From CAWGMT01 sp963823675 (GTDB lineage: Bacteria > Planctomycetota > Planctomycetia > Isosphaerales > Isosphaeraceae), in the NCBI GenBank assembly GCA_963823675.1, contig CAWGMT010000010.1, positions 248,001 to 312,000 on the forward strand: a stretch of DNA of 64,000 nucleotides, given 5' to 3'. The notes under the pieces are model-generated. The model saw only the letters and a program-made list of their open reading frames with translations. It did no database searches and had not been told where the DNA came from. Below, one piece after another: positions 34,805-43,716 of this stretch. How positions within the stretch are numbered: position 1 is the stretch's first letter; each line of letters begins with the position of its first letter. The position numbers and the translations under genes are program-made.

Positions 34805-35620
34805 CTACAAAATACGGAATTCCGCGCTCCCAGTGAGCCATTCGCGCGCAACGCCATCGACGATCTCCGGCGAAACAACTTCGATCCCACGAATGGCCCC
34901 GGCCGTCAGACTGAGCGTTGCCAGCCGCTCGAGGCCCCGCGGAACGCCGGCGCAAAGACTTTGAAGCCGCGTGATCGCGCGGGCGGTGAAGATGCGCTCG
35001 CGGCAGCCTGCCGCCGCCAGCTTCTGGCGGAGGTAATCCTCGGCTTCGGATCGCGTCAGCGGTCTGAGCCCCGCTCGAAGCGCCCAGCGCCTCGGCGTCC
35101 GTCGCGGGCTCGTCCGGGTCGTCTTGCTGAAGCTGGACGACCGTGACTCCACGGCGATCGCCCGGGGCCAACCGCCCCAGCCCGACCAGCCCAGCCGCGA
35201 GATTCCCGGCGCATCCGCCGGCAGGGCCCCGGCAATCGTCGATGGCCAGAACCACCTGAAATCCCTCGAGAGAATGGACCCGAACCGCGCGTTCCAGCGA
35301 CCTCCAAGCCTGATCCAGGCTCGGCTCCGGGCCCGGTTGCGCTCCCAATCCTGCGGCGAGCCGGCCCAGGAGGGTTGCGCCGTCGAGCGGTTCGCTCACG
35401 ACCACAATCCGACAGCGCGGGCCGCGGACCTGGCCGATCGCCTGCCGGAGGACCGTGGTCTTTCCCAGTCCTCGTGCAGCGCGGACCAGGCGCGCGGCTG
35501 GCCGGTCTGGATAGCATAGGCCAGCCGGGCGATGGCTTCGTCGTGAGAGGGCAGCGAAACGTAAGGTGAACCAGGCTCGGCAAATGGATCGTGCGCCAGG
35601 CCCCAGTGCCGCATCCACAT
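34805..35620 (-). CDS. ExeA-like AAA ATPase, two frameshifts
   Basis: Starts MWMRHWGLAHDPFAEPGSPY, the typical opening of GspA/ExeA-type AAA proteins. The frame slips near 35495 to LVRAARGLGKTTVLRQAIGQ (Walker A GLGKTT), then CRIVVVSEPLDG and VVLAIDDC (Walker B), and slips again near 35075 to LRPLTRSEAEDYLRQKLAAA (the AAA lid) with a C-terminus ITRLQSLCAGVPRGLERLA ending FRIL at 34805. Joined length about 271 residues. The full-length frames elsewhere in this span are composites. Proteins of this kind supply ATP-driven remodelling for secretion or envelope complexes; the partner is not apparent here. Divergent from rsmE with a 94-bp gap. Confidence 0.75.
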
Positions 35621-35714
35621 CCTGTGGTTCCTTCCCGTTCTTGTCCCGCGCTCGATCTACCTCTACGATCGGATAGGATGAGACTCGTTCTTTGGCCCGA
35701 TTGGGAGAAGACTC

Positions 35715-36432
35715 GTGTCGGCACGCTTCTACTGCCCGGATTCGCCGCGTCAAGGCCGGCAACGGCTCGCTGGCGACGAAGCGCACCACCTGAGCCGGGT
35801 CTGCCGCCTGGGAAAGGGCGATATCGTCGAGGTTTTCGACGGCCGCGGGCTGGCCACCCAATCGGAGGTCGCCGCCATTGGTCATGGCTTTGTCGAGCTC
35901 ACGATTCTCTCGGTTCTGCGTGAACGCCTTCCCTGCTTACAACTCACCCTGGCGACCGCGGTGCCCAAGGGCGAGCGCTTCGACTGGTTGGTGGAGAAGG
36001 CAACGGAATTGGGAGTCAACAGGCTGATCCCGATCACGACCGCTCGCTCCGTCGTCGAGCCCGGCGAGCCCAAGCTGGATCGCCTGCGGCGCTCGATCAT
36101 CGAGGCCTCCAAGCAGTGCCGCCGCGATCGCTTGATGATCCTCGAGCCGCCCAGGGAGTGGGCTTGCGTGGTCCAGTCTGCCGCCGCCGCCGCTGCGATT
36201 CATCGCCGATCCCGAGGGCTGCCCGTTTGCGGGATGGCCCGCGATTGAGCGCGGCCGGGCTGCGACCCTGGCGGTGGGACCTGAAGGCGGCTTCACGCCG
36301 GCGGAACGTGAGCTGGCCATCCAGGCCGGCTGGGTCGCAATTTGCCTGGGTCTTAACACGTTACGAATCGAAACAGCGGGGCTCGCCGGGTGCGCGGCCC
36401 TGCTGGCACGGTCGCAGGAGTCGGCCACTTGA
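35715..36432 (+). CDS. rsmE: 16S rRNA (uracil1498-N3)-methyltransferase RsmE, frameshift near 36190
   Basis: Starts MSARFYCPDSPRQGRQRLAG. N-terminal PUA-like part (DEAHHLSRVCRLGKGDIVEVFDG) is followed by the SPOUT domain: VPKGERFDWLVEKATELGV, TARSVVEPGEPKLDRLRRSI and EASKQCRRDRLMIL. The first frame ends at 36248 in low-complexity residues. After a slip in a GCC-rich run near 36190 the next frame reads LRFIADPEGCPFAGW, GPEGGFTPAERELA (SAM/knot motif) and LGLNTLRIETAGLAG, stopping at 36432. Joined about 239 residues, the usual length. The slip is at a short GCC tandem, a likely site for error or real slippage. Confidence 0.9.
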
Positions 36433-36527
36433 GGATCGCCGCGGGCTTGTGGATCGCAGTCGGTGTCTTCTGCGGCGTCTACTTCGGAGCGCGAGTCACC
36501 GCCGCGTTCTCCGGAATGGCGATCTAG
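36429..36527 (+). CDS. 32-residue single-pass membrane peptide, possible
   Basis: A TTG at 36429 overlaps the corrected rsmE stop codon (TTGA). The frame encodes MRIAAGLWIAVGVFCGVYFG (reading TTG as Met) followed by ARVTAAFSGMAI and TAG: one hydrophobic helix with a basic N-terminus. Stop-start overlap suggests translational coupling to rsmE. The evidence is only the overlap and the composition, with no known homologue. Confidence 0.35.
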   Translation: MRIAAGLWIAVGVFCGVYFGARVTAAFSGMAI

Positions 36528-36569
36528 CGTATTTACGCGATCTTTCTCCTGGCGTCGGGTCTTACTTCC

Positions 36570-36983
36570 TCAAACCGTCCACTGCCCGCCCGATTTGTCC
36601 TGGTAGACCGACCAGACGTAACCGTCAGGATCGCGGAGGGCGAACTCACGCCAGCCCCAGCTTTGATCGGTCGGCTCGCCGGAGAGACTCAGGATGGCGC
36701 CTTCGTCCATGCAATGCTGGAAAAACGCATCGACGTCGGGAACCTGCAACTGGAGATGGATTCCGACGCCGACTCGCGTGTCGGTAAACTCGTCGGCGTG
36801 TGGCTCCTGCGGGTGCAACATGATGGTGAAGTGGCCGATACGCACGATGGCGAGCGTGTAGGGGCCCCCTTCCTGCTCCGCGTGGATCTGGATAATCTCG
36901 GCGCCCACGACTTCGTTGTAGAATTCGAGCGACCGGCGCACGTCCTTGACGTAGAGAAAGACGCTCGTGACCCGGCCCCCCAT
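36570..36983 (-). CDS. VOC superfamily (glyoxalase/bleomycin resistance-like) protein
   Basis: 137 residues from ATG 36983, directly after a strong GGGAGGGG ribosome-binding site. Paired beta-alpha-beta-beta-beta modules: TSVFLYVKDVRRSLEFYNEV, GPYTLAIVRIGHFTIMLHP, GVGIHLQLQVPDVDAFFQHC and WREFALRDPDGYVWSVYQD. Potential metal ligands are His in MLHPQ and HLQLQ and the C-terminal Asp-Pro-Asp-Gly region. The reaction cannot be told from sequence. Further upstream codons in frame are not supported. Confidence 0.88.
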   Translation of the reverse strand: MGGRVTSVFLYVKDVRRSLEFYNEVVGAEIIQIHAEQEGGPYTLAIVRIGHFTIMLHPQEPHADEFTDTRVGVGIHLQLQVPDVDAFFQHCMDEGAILSLSGEPTDQSWGWREFALRDPDGYVWSVYQDKSGGQWTV

Positions 36984-37280
36984 CCGCCCCTCCCTCTCGA
37001 CCAGCGAGACCAAACAAATCGCGTTTCGTCGAAGATTAACGCCAAGCCCGATTTCTGACAATCGAGACCGTCGGCAAACCGGCCCGTTTCTGAACCCCGC
37101 TGGTCCGGTTTTGCGGGCATTTTCGGTTCTCGACAGATTTGATTCGGGCGGCTTCCTGAGCACCAGCGGCCGATCGACGATAAACGAGCAAAATGTTCCG
37201 ATCAGGGAGTTTGGGCGAGTTGGAGATATCTCGCGATTTTGAACGGCCATTAGATCGAGAAAGTTGAATTCGCAAGGCCG

Positions 37281-37299
37281 AGGGGGCTATCGGCCCCCT
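37281..37299. terminator. hairpin overlapping the stop codon of the lipoprotein gene
   Basis: AGGGGGC-TATCG-GCCCCCT forms a perfect 7-bp GC-rich stem. The minus-strand TAG stop codon (37287-37289) lies inside it. There is no T-run on either strand, so it may be a weak or Rho-assisted terminator or a translational stop structure. Confidence 0.4.
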
Positions 37300-37895
37300 A
37301 GCCGAAGGCTCGCGATGACATTTTCGAATGCCGGCTTGAGTGTCTGCCAGTTGCCGGCGGGGCACGTACAGAGGACCGTGATCCGGCGGTCGCCCGTGAG
37401 CAGCGTTGCGCGGTAGCCGAAGATCTTTCCGCCGAAGGTCTGGTCGGCGGTGAACATCGAGCGTCTTCCCTCGCCCATTCCCTTCGATTGAAAGCCCTTG
37501 GCGTCCCGCTCTTGATAGTTGCTATAGTCCTCCTTCATCTGTTTGATCCGTGTCGGGTTGAGGTGGACCCGGGCCACCGGCGGCTCGGCGTCGCCGCCCA
37601 TCACTCCTCCCGCCTTGGCCATGTCACCGAATAGAGAACCGGCGAAATCAGCCTCGACGCGGATCTCCGCACCCCCCATACTGAACTTGGCGTAGGAGAA
37701 CATCGCCTCCTGCTTGCCGGCCCCCTTCTCCACCTCCCACCCCTTGGGGTAGTCGCAAGAGAACCTGCCGTCAGCCGAGTCGTACTGCGCGAACGTAGTG
37801 GGCGCGGCTACGGTTCCCTCGCAGCCCAGAACCACGGCTGCCCCAACGACCAGCGAGCCCCCTACCAGCAATCGCAATAACCAACGCGCACGCAT
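37287..37895 (-). CDS. lipoprotein, PsbP/DUF1795-like fold
   Basis: 202 residues. N-terminal signal with lipobox VVLGC at residues 21-25. The mature part begins with YDSADGRFSCDYPKGWEVEK, characteristic of the PsbP/LpqN-type fold found in many bacterial lipoproteins, and continues with GGAEIRVEADFAG, a middle insertion (MGGDAEPPVARVHLNP) and a C-terminal RATLLTGDRRITVLCTCPAGNW that ends ENVIASLRLGGR. Secreted and anchored in the membrane, function unknown. The hairpin at its stop codon is listed separately. Confidence 0.82.
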   Translation of the reverse strand: MRARWLLRLLVGGSLVVGAAVVLGCEGTVAAPTTFAQYDSADGRFSCDYPKGWEVEKGAGKQEAMFSYAKFSMGGAEIRVEADFAGSLFGDMAKAGGVMGGDAEPPVARVHLNPTRIKQMKEDYSNYQERDAKGFQSKGMGEGRRSMFTADQTFGGKIFGYRATLLTGDRRITVLCTCPAGNWQTLKPAFENVIASLRLGGR

Positions 37896-38216
37896 CGCAA
37901 TGCCCTCCCGGATGCTTGAATTTGCAGAACAGCGCGGCCGGCCAGCCCGGCGTCAACCAGGTCGGACGGTTCGACGAGAAACATCCGAACGGATCAAAAA
38001 CGTGATTTAACCTATTTTTAACAATTCTAATTTGCATGTTTTGCTCTTGGTCACCGTAACCTCCGAGTAGCGGCCAGTCAACGAGCCAGCCGGAAATGGC
38101 AGGACCACGTCGTTCACGCCGGTACGACGTGGCTCCGTCTGGATCTCTTCCGTGGCACTGGTCTGGTATGTTAGCCTGCGGTCGAGGTCCGTCTCATCCG
38201 GCCTTGAGTCGCAGCC

Positions 38217-39517
38217 ATGATTGTCATCCCGACAGGCACCGATGCTCCGATCTACCACTGGCCATATGCCACGGTCGGGCTGATCGTCGTGAATGCCGCG
38301 CTCTTGTTCGCGGTCCCCCCTCGATCGAGCACGCCCAAGCTCGACGAAAACGACGAGGTGATCGCGGACGTGCAGAACGTCACCAACTTCGAGCGCTACG
38401 CGCTGGCCTTGGGTGACGGGCGCTTGCACCCGCTCCAGTGGGTAACCCACAATTTCCTTCACTACGGGCTGGGCCACCTGCTGGGGAATATGCTTTTTCT
38501 CTGGGCTTTCGGGATCGTGGTCGAGGGAAAGCTCGGAGTCGTGAAATACCTTCTCCTGTACCTGGCGATCGGAACACTTCACGGGGCTTTTGTGCAGACC
38601 CTCCTCATGAGATCGGGGATGGGCACGCACGCTGCCGGCGCGTCGGCCGTCGTGTATGGCCTGCTGGCTGTCTGCATGGTCTGGGCGCCGCGAAACGAGC
38701 TCAACTGCACCGCGATCCTCTTGGTCGGCTTTCGCGTCCTGGTGTACCACTGGGACTTCTACTACACGACCGTGGCGCTTCTTTATGTCGGTGAGGAGGT
38801 ATTCTGGCTGGTATTCGGCAGCGCGGTCGGCGGCAAGATCATGATCTCCGAAATGGGCCATCTCTCCGGTGCATTCTGGGGGGCTGTGCTCGCGTTGGCC
38901 ATGCTCAAGGCCAATCTCGTCAACTGCGAGCAGTGGGACATCTTCACACTCTGGTCCAAGTGGCGAAAACTCGGCCGCGAGTGGAAGAAGCGGGGTGAGC
39001 GCCATGAGCGTGAGAAAGAGTCGCTGCGCTCCAGCGTGAAAGCCAACTTCCGCGCAAATCGTCAAAGGAAGATGTCGAGACCGAGGACGGCGGCCCGAGC
39101 CGCCAGGAACGCGCGGCCGCCGCCGTGAAACACGTCCGGTGGCTCGTCGAAAAGGGCAACATTCCCGCCGCACTGCGAGCTTATCAGAAATCCGGCAGCG
39201 CAATGCCTGACTGGCCCATTCAAAGCGAGCTTTACGAACTGATCAAAGCCTTCCACGTTCAGGGCGCCCTGGTCAACTCGATCCCGCTACTGCGCGACCA
39301 CTGCCGCCTTTATCCTGCTCATTCGACCATGATCCGGCTCAAGCTGGCGCAGGTGTTGATTCGTGAGTGCCAGCGCCCCATCGCCGCGCTTCGGGTGCTC
39401 GATGAATTCGGCCCCGGGCCGCTTCCCGTGGAGCAAGAAACGGTGCGTCAAAAGCTGATCCGGCAGGCCGATCGTATGCGCGAGGAAGGTGTGATTGAGG
39501 TGGAAGGCGGCCCGTAA
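38217..39517 (+). CDS. rhomboid intramembrane protease with helical C-terminal extension, frameshift near 39060
   Basis: Starts MIVIPTGTDAPIYHWPYATV. Six to seven membrane helices with the catalytic serine in AAGASAVVYGLLA and the histidine in EMGHLSGAFWGA; HNFLHYGLGHLLGNMLFLWAF is the usual helix 2 motif. The first frame ends at 39128 in an Arg-rich tail. One base off, near 39060, the next frame reads SKEDVETEDGGPSRQER, then AVKHVRWLVEKGNIPAALRA, and continues through TPR-like helices (SELYELIKAFHVQGALVNSI, MIRLKLAQVLIRECQRPIAA) to 39517. Joined about 433 residues. The cytosolic extension may bind a partner or substrate. Confidence 0.85.
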
Positions 39518-39733
39518 GTTCAATCTCCTCCACCAACCCGCCCAGATCCGGATTTCATGCCCGGTCTTTATCTCTCTTCATGCCTGGCGTTGATTTCTGT
39601 GTATTTCTCATCCAGTCGAGGGAGGCGGAGTGAGATTGACGCAAACTCCCGATGCGATTAGATTTCAACCCCCCGGCCGAGTGTGACGGTCGGCGGCTTC
39701 ATCTCCCACGACCACACGCCGGAGCGACGCGCC

Positions 39734-41845
39734 ATGGGAAGAAAGAATCTTCCTGCCAACGCCGCCGGCAAAAAAACGGCCGAAATGCCGAGCCCGGGAA
39801 AACTCTGGCCGGTCTGGGGTGTACTCGTCGCGTGTGTCTGGATCGCCTTCTCGCCTGTCCTGGGCAACGGGTTCGTCGACTGGGACGACCGCGACTGGAT
39901 TGTCGAGAACCACTCGTTCCAGGGTCTGGGCTGGGAGCCAGATCCGGTTCGCGTTCACGACGTTCACAAGGCGGCGTCTACCAGCCGATCGGCTGGCTGT
40001 TCCAGAGTCTCACCTACGAGTTCTCCTGCCTCGACCCGCGGGGCTATCACCTGGTCTCCCTGCTCTTCCATGTCGTGAACGTGGTCCTCTTGCATCTTCT
40101 CTGCCTCAGGCTTCTGGCCAGGAGCATGCCCGAGGCTGCGCAGCGCTCGAGAGGCGCGCTAGGCTGGCTCTGCGCGATTCCGGTGGCACTGTACGCCGTC
40201 CATCCCCTCCGGGTTGAGACGGTCGCCTGGGCGTCGCCCCAGGCGTACCTCCCCAGCATCACCTTTTCGCTAGCTCGCGACGTTGGCCTATCTGCGAGCC
40301 CACCCTTCGTGCGGGGTTTTCCGCCGTTCCTGGATGATCGGCTCGTCCGTCTTGATCGCACTGGCCGTGCTCACGAAAGGGTCGGCTGTCGTCCTGCCGT
40401 TTGTCTTCCTCATCCTCGATGCGTATCCGCTCTTGCGACTTGGCCCGGCGCGCCCTTCCTGGCCAGCGGTCCGGAAGGTCCTGATCGAGAAAGCCCCTAT
40501 CCTGGTCTTCTGCCTCGCCTTCACGGCTGTGGCGTTCGTGGCCAAGCAGCTCTGGTTAGACCCCGAGGTGACCAGTCAGCGGGTGCTCGTCGGCAGAGTG
40601 GCTCAGGCCAGCTTCGGGGCTTGGTTCTACCTCGTGAAGACCGTCTGGCCCGTGGGCATCACGGCGTTCTATCCCCGCCCCGAAAACGAAGATTTCCAGA
40701 CGCCCCTTTTCGCGGCGTGCTTCGCGGGGGTCGTGCTCGCCGTGTCGGCGGCGTTCCGGCTGCGGAGGAGATGGCCCTGGTTGCTGGCGTCGCTCGCGGC
40801 CTACTTGGTGATCGCGTCCCCCTACCTCGGCCTGGTGCGGGTCAGCGTCACGCTGGCGTCGGACCGTTATTGCCACGCCCCGATGATGGCCTGGGTCGTC
40901 CTCGGTTGCGCCGGGCTCTGCCGGCTCGCGGAGCGCCGCTGGTCGCCTCCGGCCCTGCTCGGGCCCGGGGCCGGTACGCTTGGAGTCGCCTGCGGCTTGA
41001 TGGCACTTTGCTCGGCCCAGTGCCGCGTGTGGGACAGCAATGAGCACCTCTGGGGTCACGCGCTTGAGCACGCCGGATGGAGCTCGCAACTGCATTACTT
41101 CATGGGCACGACGTTCGCCGAGCAGGGGAAGTTGGAGCGTGCGATCGCCGAGTTCCGCGAGGCGCTGCGCATCCGCCCCCATTACGTCGAGGCCACTTGC
41201 GACCTGGGTGTCGCGCTCGACCGCTGCGGTGAGACCGACGCGGCCATCGCGTGCCTGCGCGAAGCCGATCGGTTGCGGCCGAAGAACGCGAAGGTTCACC
41301 TCAACCTGGGTGCGGCGCTGGTGCACCAGGGGCGTGTCGACGAGGCGATCGCGCTTTACCGCGAGGCGCTCGCGCTTCAGCCGGACTTCCCCAATCTCCA
41401 CTTCAATCTGGGCGTCGCACTGCTACTGGAGCGGAAGGTTGACGAGGCTGTCAGCGAGCTGACCAGGGCCGTGGAGCTGCGGCCCTGGTACGCCGAGGCG
41501 TATGCCGCCCTCGGTGGGGCATTCGTCTTCCAAGGCCGGCAGGACGACGCTGTCGTCTGGTACCGGAAGGCCCTTGGGCTGGACCCCGATCAGTCCGCGG
41601 CGCGGATCAACCTCGCACTGGCGCTCGCCATGCAGGGACGCTCGGCCGAGGCGATCACGGAATTGCGGGAGGCCATCCGTCGAGATCGCCAGAATCCCGA
41701 GGCCCACCACGTGCTCGCCGCGATCCTGGTCACCAGGGGTCGGATCGAACAGGCGGCCGCCGAATTCGAGGAGGTCCTCCGCCTCCGCCCCGATCACGCC
41801 CAGGCTCGCGCCTTCCTGGCGATGGCACGACGTCGGCGCATGTGA
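39734..41845 (+). CDS. TMTC-like membrane protein with seven TPRs, two frameshifts
   Basis: Starts MGRKNLPANAAGKKTAEMPS; then a membrane segment and NGFVDWDDRDWIVENHSFQG (acidic GT-C-type first loop). The frame slips near 39968 to GGVYQPIGWLFQSLTYEFSC and membrane helices (LVSLLFHVVNVVLLHLLCL), and again near 40277 to AYLRAHPSCGVFRRSWMIGS, followed by further helices and LVRVSVTLASDRYCHAP. From residue 470 or so seven consecutive TPRs follow (LHYFMGTTFAEQGKLERAIA ... EEVLRLRPDHAQARAF). This build matches TMTC/DUF1736 proteins that act as membrane O-mannosyltransferase-like enzymes. Joined length about 700 residues. Confidence 0.8.
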
Positions 41846-41884
41846 GCCAGGAACTCCCTCCTGCGTCAGCCCAGGCGCTGCGCC

Positions 41885-42130
41885 AAATAATGTGTCGCCT
41901 TTCGCTGCGCGAAAGAAGTCGAGCAAGTGCGACCTCCTCCATCAATTCGGCCAGATCGACATGAAATGCGTGCAGCCGGGCTTTGGTGAGCGCGTCGATA
42001 AAATCGATGCGGCTCGCTCCGGCGAACCGGGCAGCCTTCTCGTGCGAGATGCGGCCCTCTGTGTACCATACCATCGCCGCGGCGAGTCTGATCTCACGGC
42101 TCAGTTCCCGGGGCGAACGACGCAGGGTCT
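41885..42130 (-). pseudogene. UPF0175-family (VapB-like antitoxin) remnant
   Basis: The minus strand encodes TLRRSPRELSREIRLAAAMV then WYTEGRISHEKAARFAGASR and IDFIDALTKARLHAFHVDLA ELMEEVALAR. The middle is a clear UPF0175 domain (usual form: ...YREGRISLGKAAELAGLSR...). The N-terminal strand with a proper start codon is missing, the C-terminus runs on without a normal stop through the antisense of the TPR gene, and the usual DUF3368 PIN toxin partner is not downstream. A broken antitoxin gene is the best reading. Confidence 0.55.
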
Positions 42131-42151
42131 CGAACGCGCGGAGATTCAGCC

Positions 42152-42355
42152 ATGATTCAGAACGACCAAGAACTGAAAGTCACCCGGGAGCGGATCGCGT
42201 ATTTGGTCAACCTATTGGCTCGGTTGCGGGTCAGCAGCCGGCCCGAGGAACTCGGCATGGTGACGGGCGGATACCGGGCCGAGATCGAACGCATGCAACG
42301 CGAGGTGCTTGATTACCTCACGCAACCGGCAAGCCGGACGACCGTGAATGCTTAG
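42152..42355 (+). CDS. 67-residue conserved small protein
   Basis: MIQNDQELKVTRERIAYLVN opens a helical protein with two predicted helices (LLARLRVSSRPEELGMVTGG, YRAEIERMQREVLDYLT). The N-terminal phrase resembles the lead helix of HigA-like antitoxins, which begin MI.NE.QY..T, but there is no helix-turn-helix domain here. A GGAG box lies about 10 bases upstream of the ATG. It is divergent from the UPF0175 remnant, so the pair may be the debris of a toxin-antitoxin locus. Function is otherwise unknown. Confidence 0.6.
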   Translation: MIQNDQELKVTRERIAYLVNLLARLRVSSRPEELGMVTGGYRAEIERMQREVLDYLTQPASRTTVNA

Positions 42356-42426
42356 CGGCTCTTCAAAAACAACTTCAGCGATCGTTGCCCGGGGATTGAA
42401 GAACTGCCCCTTCGGGTTGGCGCCGA

Positions 42427-43388
42427 TCACGGTCTCGCAAAAAAGTCGACCGTCAGTCGGATACCGGGCAGCAGGTAGCCGGCGGCCGAGTAATGCCCGC
42501 AATCATACCAGCGGATCGGCGGCCGGCCCGCGGCTTCCCACAAGACGAGCGTCGAGGCGGGGGGAACCACCTCGTCAACCTTGCCGGCGATGATCATCAC
42601 CCGCTTCCCTTTCAGGCGGTTCGCATAGAACATCGGGTCGAACGGATCGGTCAGGGCCTTGAGGTCCGCCTCGGTGCGCCCGACTTGGTCCACCACGCCC
42701 GAAAATTAGCGCCCTCCGGCATCGTCCAGAGAATTCGCGAAAGATCGCCCCCGGCCAGCAAGAACGCGCCCTCCCGGATCGACGGATCGACCGACGCCGC
42801 CAGCGACGAGACGATCCCGCCCAGGCTGATGCCCGTCACGCCCAGGCGCTGGCTGTCGATCTGGCCGCGGCTGGCCAGCCAGCCGGCGGCCCGCCGCACG
42901 TCGCAGACCCCCTGGCGCATGGCCGTCACAGTTCGTTCGATATCCGACGACAGAAACCGCTTCGTCAACGGCGCCCCCTGGGCCGGCCTGCGTTCACCGT
43001 AGTAAGGCAGCTTCACGAAGAGCGCCGCCACACCACGATCAGCCAGCCGGGCGGCCATGTATCGTGAAAGCGCGAAATCGGCTCCCAGAATGTGCAACAC
43101 GATCACCGCCGGTCGCTTGCCCTCATGTCCCAAAGGCGCGAAGTACTCGGCGTGGACCGTGTTGTTCACGACATCCGGCGTCTCGATCGGCGACGGAAAT
43201 GTGAGCTTGGACACCGTGTACCGGCTTTCCGTCAGCACCAGCTTCAGCTCGTACGAAAAGACGCCGGCATCGAGTCGAAAACGCTCCGGCACCGACGCCT
43301 CGAGCGGACCGGGCTGAAACCGCACCTCCCCACGCTCAACCGGGCTCGAGGCCAGGCCCGCAATCAGAAACGGAATCAGGAGATTCAT
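42427..43388 (-). CDS. secreted alpha/beta hydrolase (acetyl xylan esterase/dienelactone hydrolase-like), frameshift near 42698
   Basis: Starts MNLLIPFLIAGLASSPVERG with a short signal peptide. The core shows RPAVIVLHILGADFALSRY (oxyanion region), LFVKLPYYGERR, and the nucleophile elbow GISLGGIVSS. The first frame ends at 42651 after PEGANFRAW; shifting one base near 42698 gives VDQVGRTEADLKALTDPF, MFYANRLKGKRVMIIAGKVD (catalytic Asp) and WYDCGHYSAAGYLLPG (catalytic His), ending at 42427. Joined about 320 residues. A serine esterase of the exported kind, substrate unknown. Confidence 0.8.
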
Positions 43389-43421
43389 TGGCCAACCTAA
43401 CCTCCACGATGGACGTTTTCC

Positions 43422-43637
43422 GTGTTCAGTTTTCAGTGTTCAGTTTTCAGTTGAAGGAGTGGATGCTCGCGGTTGATGTTTGCAGAGCGGTAATTCAATG
43501 GCTTTGTGTGCAGCGCAGCAACGCACGAGCTTTGTTGGCTGGCATGTGGCGGCCAGCGAAGAACCACCAAAATCAGCCCCGCGCACGTTGGACCGCCACG
43601 GTTCCACCAACTGAAAACTGAAAATTGAACACTGAAG
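43422..43637. repeat. heptamer arms (TTTTCAG/TGTTCAG) in inverted order around a 154-bp core
   Basis: Left arm 43422-43453 reads GTGTTCAGTTTTCAGTGTTC..., right arm 43608-43637 reads CAACTGAAAACTGAAAATTG..., the complement with the same 7-base period. The core between them contains no ORF that I can support but holds a GTGGCGGCC/GACCGCCAC pair. The layout (short-period arms facing each other across a core) is the same as at 2003-2240 with a different heptamer. Confidence 0.8.
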
Positions 43638-43716
43638 CTTGTTCGATTGCCCTGGACCATCCGCGTCCTTTGAATTATGCCAGGACTTTGACCTTGGGAA
43701 AGGGAGATCCCTCTCG

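Noticed and set aside
34779..35885. 368-codon minus-strand frame as a single protein
   Set aside because: It mixes one true segment of the AAA ATPase with antisense of rsmE; the conserved protein uses three frames.
36116..36787. 223-codon plus-strand frame after rsmE
   Set aside because: It is a shifted reading of the rsmE 3' end and antisense of the VOC gene.
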